Shown piece by piece: positions 23,321-28,639 of a stretch of 28,639 bases of DNA; within the stretch, counting starts at the first letter, position 1, and the number at the start of each line of letters is the position of its first letter. Below the pieces are notes generated by a model. The model was not told the DNA's origin and searched no databases. It saw only the letters and a list, made by a program, of their open reading frames with translations. This DNA comes from Clostridiales bacterium (GTDB taxonomy: Bacteria > Bacillota > Clostridia > Lachnospirales > Lachnospiraceae), in contig JAHAJA010000046.1 in the NCBI GenBank assembly GCA_018372435.1, positions 1 to 28,639 on the forward strand, given 5' to 3'. Both the position numbers and the translations under genes were made by a program.

Positions 23321-23944
23321 ATGGCTAATATATTGAAAAATTTTCTTGGCTACCTAAAGCTAGGAGAAGATGATGATTATGATGATTACGTAAATGATTA
23401 CGAAGAAAAAGAAGAAGCACGAGAAGAGAAGAGACGTTCAAGACGTGATGATGTAGATGATTTTAGTATGTCTAGAACTGAGAAAGCACCACGACCAGAG
23501 AGAACTCCAACACGTTCTTACATTAATAAAGATCGAGATGATGAGGAACTTCAAATACCTGTTTCAGAGACAAGAAAAGAACGTACTCAAAGATTAGAAC
23601 GAGAGCGTGGAAGTTCTAATAAAGTAGTCCCAATTAGAACAACTCCAAAAGGACTTGAAGTTTGTATTATGAAACCAGCTTCATTTGAAGATTCACAAGA
23701 TATCTGCGATATGTTATTAACTGGACGAGCTGCTGTAGTTAATCTTGAAGGCTTTGATCCAATGGAGGCTCAAAGAATCATGGACTTTATATCCGGATGT
23801 GTTTATGCAATTAATGGTAAACTTCATCAGATTTCAAGATACATATTTATCTTCTCGCCGGATTCTGTAGATATTTCGGGTGATTATCTTGATTTAGTTC
23901 CTGATGAAGGATTTGGGGTTCCAACCATTAACAAAGAATTTTAA
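23321..23944 (+). CDS. sepF: cell division protein SepF
   Basis: SepF bundles FtsZ and anchors it to the membrane. The 207 residues have the N-terminal membrane-targeting amphipathic helix (MANILKNFLGYLKLG). A highly charged linker follows (about 16-100, rich in Asp, Glu and Arg, longer than in Bacillus SepF). The conserved globular domain includes VCIMKPASFEDSQDICDML, then AAVVNLEGFDPMEAQRIMDF, SGCVYAINGKLHQIS and IFIFSPDSVDISGD. AGGAGATATGTT precedes the ATG. ylmG follows after eight bases. Confidence 0.96.
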   Translation: MANILKNFLGYLKLGEDDDYDDYVNDYEEKEEAREEKRRSRRDDVDDFSMSRTEKAPRPERTPTRSYINKDRDDEELQIPVSETRKERTQRLERERGSSNKVVPIRTTPKGLEVCIMKPASFEDSQDICDMLLTGRAAVVNLEGFDPMEAQRIMDFISGCVYAINGKLHQISRYIFIFSPDSVDISGDYLDLVPDEGFGVPTINKEF

Positions 23945-23952
23945 GGAGTCGT

Positions 23953-24216
23953 ATGAGTAACTTAATCGTAAATTCACTTTATGTTTTTTTTATCGTATTA
24001 GAGATTATATTATTTGCGTATTTCATGATGAGTTGGTTTCCGTTCAGTACAAAAATAAAGGAATTTCTAATCACTCTTTTAGAACCTCTATTAACACCAA
24101 TTCGGTTCTTATTAAAACATTCAATATTTAATACAAAAGTGATTGATTTAGCTCCTATGATTGCATTAATTGTTATATTATTTTTTCAAACGATCTTTTA
24201 TCACTTAATGCGGTAG
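23953..24216 (+). CDS. ylmG: YggT/YlmG family membrane protein
   Basis: The 87-residue protein has two membrane helices (about 7-27 and 62-85) flanking FMMSWFPFSTKIKEFLITLL and EPLLTPIRFLLK, the YGGT family pattern. Its role is poorly known; it sits with sepF in most Gram-positive division clusters. GGAG lies close to the ATG (GGAGTCGT). Its stop codon lies inside a short imperfect tandem repeat. Confidence 0.92.
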   Translation: MSNLIVNSLYVFFIVLEIILFAYFMMSWFPFSTKIKEFLITLLEPLLTPIRFLLKHSIFNTKVIDLAPMIALIVILFFQTIFYHLMR

Positions 24217-24249
24217 AAGATAAGTTTAATGCAGTAGAGATATACCGCA
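24206..24249 (+). repeat. imperfect tandem repeat and inverted repeat at the ylmG stop
   Basis: taatgcggtagaagata and taatgcagtagagata form a near direct repeat about 22 bases apart, the first copy spanning the stop codon. Separately, TGCGGTA (24209-24215) and TACCGCA (24243-24249) are perfect inverted copies. It looks like a small local duplication rather than a mobile element. Confidence 0.45.
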
Positions 24250-24285
24250 ATAATATAAGATCAGTCGTAAGAGGTAAGAACAGAG

Positions 24286-25041
24286 ATGACAAAAGACGAT
24301 GAATTACTTTGTAAGCGACTAAAAGAGCTTGCTTTTAACACATTTAATAAGGAGTTTACTACGTATTCAGATTTCTTGAATTTAAATGAGTTAAACCTAT
24401 TATTATCGATTAAGAAAGAATTACCACCAGTAGAGATGGATTTATATGGTGGTTATGAGGGTGCAGAGCGTAAGATGGTTTGTTTCTATCAGTTCACCAA
24501 TGATTATGATAGAAAATTTCCTATTCACTGTGTAAGAATAACCCCGCGTAATGTAAAGTTTTGTGATGACTTAACACATAGAGATTATTTAGGTGCATTA
24601 CTAAACCTTGGAATAGAGCGTTATACAATTGGTGATATCATTATAAAGAACAAAGAAGGGTACGTATTCTGTAACGATAAGATGTGCAATTATATTATTC
24701 AGAATCTAACCCGTATAAAACATACAGATGTAAGATGCACACAAGATGATGATTTAATGATGAATGTAGCACACCAGTTTCAGGAGATTCGTGGTACTGT
24801 TGCTTCTGTAAGGCTAGATGCTGTGTTGTCCTTAGCCTTTAATGGTTCGAGAAGTAGTCTTAGTAACTTAATTACAGCTGGAAAAGTGTTTGTTAATAGC
24901 CGTTTAATTGAATCAAATAGTTACACTCTTAAAGAAGGGGATGTTGTATCCGTTAGAGGATACGGAAAATTCATCTATCAAGAACAACAAAATCAGACAA
25001 AAAAGGGACGATATTTTGTCGTATTAATGAAATACATTTAG
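24286..25041 (+). CDS. ylmH: YlmH family RNA-binding protein with S4 domain
   Basis: YlmH proteins contain a C-terminal S4 RNA-binding domain and have been linked to ribosome rescue and quality control in Firmicutes, as well as to the division cluster. The 251 residues show ELPPVEMDLYGGYEGAERKM near 43-65 and HRDYLGALLNLGIERYTIGD near 105-125, followed by the S4 domain (SVRLDAVLSLAFNGSRSSLS, then LITAGKVFVNSRLIE) at about 180-240. GAGGTAAGAACAGAG precedes the ATG. divIVA follows after 11 bases. Confidence 0.94.
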   Translation: MTKDDELLCKRLKELAFNTFNKEFTTYSDFLNLNELNLLLSIKKELPPVEMDLYGGYEGAERKMVCFYQFTNDYDRKFPIHCVRITPRNVKFCDDLTHRDYLGALLNLGIERYTIGDIIIKNKEGYVFCNDKMCNYIIQNLTRIKHTDVRCTQDDDLMMNVAHQFQEIRGTVASVRLDAVLSLAFNGSRSSLSNLITAGKVFVNSRLIESNSYTLKEGDVVSVRGYGKFIYQEQQNQTKKGRYFVVLMKYI

Positions 25042-25052
25042 GAGGCATACTA

Positions 25053-25991
25053 ATGTTAACACCGATTGAGATACAGAGTAAGAGTTTTAAAGCAGGAATT
25101 GGCTATGATCGTAAAGACGTAGATGGGTTTATGCGTGAGATTTTAGCAGGTTATGAAAAATTATATAAAGAAAATGTAGAATTAAAAGATAAACTTAGTG
25201 TATTAAATGATGGAATTCAATATTATAAAACAATTGAAAAAACATTACAAAAGGCATTAGTTCTTGCGGAGCAAACAGCAGAAGAAACGAAACAAGCTGC
25301 AATTAAGAGTGCCAAAGCCATTGAAAAGGAAGCGCGTGGTAAAGCAGATTTAATTATTGCTGATGCTAAGAATGAATTAAATCACGTAAACCAAATGATT
25401 ACAGCTCTGACACAACAATATGAATGTTATAAAGTTCAATACAGACAATTAGCTGCAGCGCAGATTGATTTATTAAAATCACCTACATTCGAATTAACAC
25501 TTATGAATGGTGAACAATTGAAAACAAGTTATACAAACCCAGTTGATTCGAACAGTCTTATGGCTTCTACTTCACAAGATTCAGCAGAAAGTGTTAAAGA
25601 GACTCAAGACACTGACCATGCAATGAATGATGAATCTGATAAAGAGAGCGTTATTGAATATCAGAAAGAGGATGCGAATAAAGAACTTGTAAAGAAGCTT
25701 GTTGAAGAATTTATTGACGAGCAATCTGATGAACAAGTTGTTAAAAAACCTTTAGTTGAAGAATTATTTACAAAAGAGGAATTAGAAGCATTTGAAAAAA
25801 TTGCTAACTACGTTAATAATGAAAGCAATACAAACACAAACAATATATCGAATATAGAAGATTCTGATTTCACTATGGTTGAGGAAGCAGCTTTAACCTT
25901 AGAGGACACTCCGAATAATCGTAAGGAGAAGAAAGACTCTTCCCTGGAATCCGAATTTGAATTTATAGATTTTGAAGTTAATCTTGATTAA
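25053..25991 (+). CDS. divIVA: DivIVA domain protein
   Basis: DivIVA recognises curved membrane at poles and septa and recruits partners. The 312 residues start MLTPIEIQSKSFKAGIGYDR, the conserved lipid-binding N-terminal domain, followed by KDVDGFMREILAGYEKLY. A coiled coil runs through about residues 30-140. From about 165 to the end is a long acidic tail rich in Glu, Asp, Ser and Asn without recognisable fold, absent from the Bacillus protein. GGAGGCATACTA precedes the ATG. It is the last division gene of the cluster; a hairpin follows it. Confidence 0.94.
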   Translation: MLTPIEIQSKSFKAGIGYDRKDVDGFMREILAGYEKLYKENVELKDKLSVLNDGIQYYKTIEKTLQKALVLAEQTAEETKQAAIKSAKAIEKEARGKADLIIADAKNELNHVNQMITALTQQYECYKVQYRQLAAAQIDLLKSPTFELTLMNGEQLKTSYTNPVDSNSLMASTSQDSAESVKETQDTDHAMNDESDKESVIEYQKEDANKELVKKLVEEFIDEQSDEQVVKKPLVEELFTKEELEAFEKIANYVNNESNTNTNNISNIEDSDFTMVEEAALTLEDTPNNRKEKKDSSLESEFEFIDFEVNLD

Positions 25992-26002
25992 TAGGGATAA
26001 TT

Positions 26003-26039
26003 AGGCTGTCGCTATAGTAATTACTAAGCATGACAGCCT
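26003..26039 (+). terminator. hairpin between divIVA and aroB, possible weak terminator
   Basis: AGGCTGTC and GACAGCCT form an 8-bp stem. An inner GCT/AGC and the self-complementary TAGTAATTACTA can extend it. It is followed by CATTATTATG rather than a clean U-run, so read-through into aroB is likely and attenuation is possible. Confidence 0.45.
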
Positions 26040-26076
26040 CATTATTATGTGTAAATGAAAGGGGCAGGTTCTTACT

Positions 26077-27168
26077 ATGCAAGAAATACTACAAGTTAAT
26101 TATAATAATTCATGGTGTTACGATATCATTTTCCATAATTCATACGAAAAGTTAGGTGAAGAACTAGAAAAACTTAGTTTATCTAATCACAAGGTGTGTA
26201 TAGTATGTGATTCTAACACAAGCACGTATTTACAAGAAGTTATTAATAATACGAAGGAACATGTGGCCTTCGTCGATTCGTATGTATTTCAAGCTGGCGA
26301 GGAGAATAAAACACTAGATACGGTAAAGAATCTATATGAACACCTCATTAAAGAAAAATTTGATCGTAATGATGTTTTAATTGCCCTTGGCGGTGGAGTA
26401 GTTGGTGATTTGGTTGGTTATACTGCGGCTACATATCTTAGAGGGATTCGTTTTATACAGTTACCAACAACTCTATTATCAATGGTTGATAGCAGTGTGG
26501 GTGGTAAAACTGGAGTTGACATGGATGCATATAAGAACATGGTGGGTGCATTTCACCAGCCCAAATGTGTCTATATGAATCTGTCAACACTAATATCATT
26601 ACCGAAAGAACAATTCTCATCTGGTATGGCTGAAGTAATTAAATATGGTTATATCAAAGACATTTCTTTTTATAAATGGCTACAGGATAATCATGATCGT
26701 ATTCTAAATCAAGATTATGAAGTTCTTCGTGAAATGGTATATCACAGTTGTCTTTACAAGAAGGAAGTCGTTGAGAGAGATCCACTTGAAAAGGGCGAGA
26801 GAGCCTTACTTAACTTTGGGCATACGCTTGGGCATGCAATCGAGAAGTTGATGAGCTTTAAATTATATCATGGGCAATGTGTTGCTTTAGGTATGGTTGC
26901 AGCAATCTATATGTCTGCTAAAAGAGGTATGCTTACCTGGGAAGAGGTAGAAGATTCTGTTACTTTGATTCAGTCTTTTGGATTACCAGTCGGAATAAGT
27001 AGTATTGATATAACGGAAGTTATAGCTGCTACGAAGAATGATAAAAAGATGGAAGCTGGTAAAATCAAGTTTATCTTACTCGAAAAAATCGGGTCTGGAT
27101 ATATAGAATCGGATGTGACAGATGAAGAGATGGCGGCAGCCCTTGAATATATAATGCAAAATAATTAG
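26077..27168 (+). CDS. aroB: 3-dehydroquinate synthase
   Basis: AroB cyclises DAHP to 3-dehydroquinate, step two of the shikimate pathway, using NAD and a divalent metal. The 363 residues include ALGGGVVGDLVGYTAATYLR near 106-125, the NAD-binding and glycine-rich region. They also carry QLPTTLLSMVDSSVGGKTGV, metal ligands in SSGMAEVIKYG and FGHTLGHAIEKL, and the downstream His in YHGQCVALGM. GGGGCAGGTTCTTACT precedes the ATG. No other aro gene is adjacent. It occupies the position between divIVA and lspA that ileS holds in Bacillus. Confidence 0.97.
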   Translation: MQEILQVNYNNSWCYDIIFHNSYEKLGEELEKLSLSNHKVCIVCDSNTSTYLQEVINNTKEHVAFVDSYVFQAGEENKTLDTVKNLYEHLIKEKFDRNDVLIALGGGVVGDLVGYTAATYLRGIRFIQLPTTLLSMVDSSVGGKTGVDMDAYKNMVGAFHQPKCVYMNLSTLISLPKEQFSSGMAEVIKYGYIKDISFYKWLQDNHDRILNQDYEVLREMVYHSCLYKKEVVERDPLEKGERALLNFGHTLGHAIEKLMSFKLYHGQCVALGMVAAIYMSAKRGMLTWEEVEDSVTLIQSFGLPVGISSIDITEVIAATKNDKKMEAGKIKFILLEKIGSGYIESDVTDEEMAAALEYIMQNN

Positions 27169-27227
27169 ATTGGGATTTTTTATACGAAGCTATTCCTAAA
27201 ATATACTCCTAGGAGGAAACAAACATA

Positions 27228-27731
27228 ATGAAAAAGAAAATAACGGGGTTATTCTGGTTAATACTATTAATAGCATTTGATCAGATTACTAAAATCTTAG
27301 CTAAGACAAAACTTGAAGGCACCGAAGGATTTGATGTTATTAAAGGAGTATTCCAATTTCACTATCATGAAAATCGTGGTATGGCTTTTGGCATGCTACA
27401 AGATAAAATCTGGCTATTTGTATTGTTTACTATAGTTATTTTAATTGGTATCGTATTTGTATATATAAAACTACCAGAAACCAAGAAGTATCAACCAATT
27501 CACTGGATATTGATTTTCTTAGGCGCTGGTGCACTTGGAAATTGTATTGACCGTGTATTTAGAAATTATGTAGTAGATTTTCTATATTTTGAATTAATCG
27601 ATTTCCCAATATTTAATGTTGCGGATAGTTATGTTACCGTATCTTGTTTTATACTCGTTTTACTGTTCTTATTCTACTACAAAGATGAAGACCTTGACTT
27701 TCTATCTAAGAAGAAAAAACAAGCGAATTAA
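27228..27731 (+). CDS. lspA: lipoprotein signal peptidase (signal peptidase II)
   Basis: LspA cleaves signal peptides of diacylglyceryl-modified prolipoproteins in the membrane. The 167 residues have four membrane helices. Conserved blocks are FDQITKILAKTKL, HENRGMAFGML, then GALGNCIDRVFRNYVVDFLY with catalytic Asp108, and FNVADSYVT with catalytic Asp133. The C-terminus is short and basic. TAGGAGGAAACAAACATA precedes the ATG. The lipoprotein carboxypeptidase in this window is one likely substrate. An RluD-family gene follows, as in Bacillus (ylyB). Confidence 0.97.
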   Translation: MKKKITGLFWLILLIAFDQITKILAKTKLEGTEGFDVIKGVFQFHYHENRGMAFGMLQDKIWLFVLFTIVILIGIVFVYIKLPETKKYQPIHWILIFLGAGALGNCIDRVFRNYVVDFLYFELIDFPIFNVADSYVTVSCFILVLLFLFYYKDEDLDFLSKKKKQAN

Positions 27732-27778
27732 ACACGCACATGCCTAATTAAATTCCAATATAGAAAGGATTTAATGAA

Positions 27779-28639
27779 TTGAATAAAGATATAAATGAAT
27801 TAGAAGATTCTAATGAATTACTAGATGACGATTTGTTTGAAGATTCCTCGATAAATGGTTCTGTTATAAAGAATAATGAGAATCATACTCTTGTTACCTT
27901 TAACGTAACAGAGGATAATCAAAATATTAGAATAGATAAATACCTTACAGATGTTTGTCAAAACTTAGAGGACTTTACTCTATCACGTTCATATATACAA
28001 TCATTAGTAAAAGAGGGCGCTGTCTGCGCTAACAGCAAAACAGTGAAATCAAACTATAAAGTTGTGAAAGGTGATGAGATTACAATTGCCATTCCGCAGC
28101 CAAAAACGCTGCAAATTGAGCCAGAGGATATCCCTCTTGATATTCTATATGAAGATGACGATATTATCGTAATTAACAAAGGGAAAGGAATGGTTGTTCA
28201 TCCTGCTGCCGGGCATTATTCTGGTACTATCGTGAATGCTCTTATGCATCACTGCAAAGACAATCTATCTGGAATCAATGGCGTATTAAGACCGGGTATC
28301 GTTCATCGAATTGATATGAATACTACAGGTGTCATCGTAGTATGTAAGAATGATAAAGCCCATACTTCCATTGCTGAACAATTAAAGGTACATTCTATCA
28401 CAAGAAAATACGAAGCTATCGTATATAACTCATTCTCTACGATGGAAGGAAAAGTAGAAGGACCGATAGGAAGACATCCAATTGATCGTAAGAAGATGTG
28501 TATTAATCACAAAAACGGCAAAGATGCAACAACCCATTATAAAGTTCTTGAAAATCTAGGAACTCAATATGCGCATGTGGTATGTACATTAGAAACAGGT
28601 CGTACCCATCAAATCCGTGTTCATATGGCAAGTATATCC
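27779..28639 (+). CDS. RluD/YlyB family 23S rRNA pseudouridine synthase (partial, runs off the window)
   Basis: The visible 287 codons encode an S4 RNA-binding domain (about 45-110, SRSYIQSLVKEGAVCANSKT) followed by the synthase domain. PGIVHRIDMNTTGVIVV holds the catalytic Asp of HRID. IVINKGKGMVVHPAAGHYSG and TLETGRTHQIRVHMAS complete the family signature. The start must be TTG at 27779: AAAGGA lies nine bases upstream, a TAG closes the frame at 27761, and no other start codon lies between. An out-of-frame ATG at 27774 stops after two codons. The first 40 residues are an acidic extension before the S4 domain. The C-terminal end lies beyond the window. Confidence 0.93.
   Translation, partial: MNKDINELEDSNELLDDDLFEDSSINGSVIKNNENHTLVTFNVTEDNQNIRIDKYLTDVCQNLEDFTLSRSYIQSLVKEGAVCANSKTVKSNYKVVKGDEITIAIPQPKTLQIEPEDIPLDILYEDDDIIVINKGKGMVVHPAAGHYSGTIVNALMHHCKDNLSGINGVLRPGIVHRIDMNTTGVIVVCKNDKAHTSIAEQLKVHSITRKYEAIVYNSFSTMEGKVEGPIGRHPIDRKKMCINHKNGKDATTHYKVLENLGTQYAHVVCTLETGRTHQIRVHMASIS

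Noticed and set aside
27210..27219. Palindrome CTCCTAGGAG at the lspA ribosome binding site
   Set aside because: It has no loop to form a hairpin and is explained by the GGAGG sequence itself.
1..28639. CRISPR arrays, tRNA or rRNA genes, insertion sequences, prophage or defence genes
   Set aside because: I saw no regularly spaced repeats, cloverleaf or rRNA-like sequence, no transposase or integrase, and no nuclease or toxin-antitoxin pair; the region is mainly core housekeeping.

Overview
The window looks like a chromosomal segment of a low-GC, rod-forming Clostridia-type Firmicute, most likely a Lachnospiraceae member close to Lachnoclostridium (Clostridium) phytofermentans. That assignment is inference. 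It rests on AT-rich codon use, strong GGAGG ribosome binding sites, a glmS ribozyme, a BirA-type bioY operator, and the gene set DUF4321-radC-mreBCD-PBP2-minCDE-rodA-mgsA plus ylmE-sepF-ylmG-ylmH-divIVA. No tRNA, rRNA, CRISPR array or intact mobile element is visible.

Left arm (about 190-6113, minus strand). It holds a 57-residue membrane protein, a DUF1284 cysteine-rich protein and the biotin transporter subunit BioY. The bioY promoter is followed at once by a perfect TGTTAAC-N15-GTTAACA palindrome, which reads as a BirA operator. Next is a short plus-strand zone of decayed coding sequence (a glycosyltransferase C-terminus and a second fragment), then a PurF-like phosphoribosyltransferase whose catalytic N-terminal cysteine is replaced by glycine. 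The last gene is glmS, preceded by a clear glmS ribozyme and an unusually long 300-nt spacer.

Central block (6469-19696, plus strand). miaA and a PLP enzyme (YnbB family) are followed by DUF4321, radC, mreB, mreC, mreD, a large PBP2, minC, minD, minE, rodA, mgsA and a lipoprotein D-Ala-D-Ala carboxypeptidase. Together they form a cell-elongation and septum-placement cluster: the MreBCD scaffold, the RodA/PBP2 polymerase-transpeptidase pair, the Min oscillator and a peptidoglycan-trimming enzyme.

Right block (19700-28639). It starts with a small P-loop protein behind its own promoter, a minus-strand DUF378 protein, and an internally deleted radical SAM remnant. An HlyD-like membrane protein then leads into the ylmE(yggS)-sepF-ylmG-ylmH-divIVA division cluster, aroB, lspA and an RluD-family pseudouridine synthase that runs off the end. 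In Bacillus ileS sits between divIVA and lspA; here aroB does.

The most notable points are the Cys-less PurF paralogue and the structured leader in front of it, the long glmS leader, an Asp-to-Glu change in the methylglyoxal synthase active site, a roughly 225-residue insertion in PBP2, a divergent MreB, and several perfect inverted repeats that are not simple terminators. I see no convincing new defence or mobile system.
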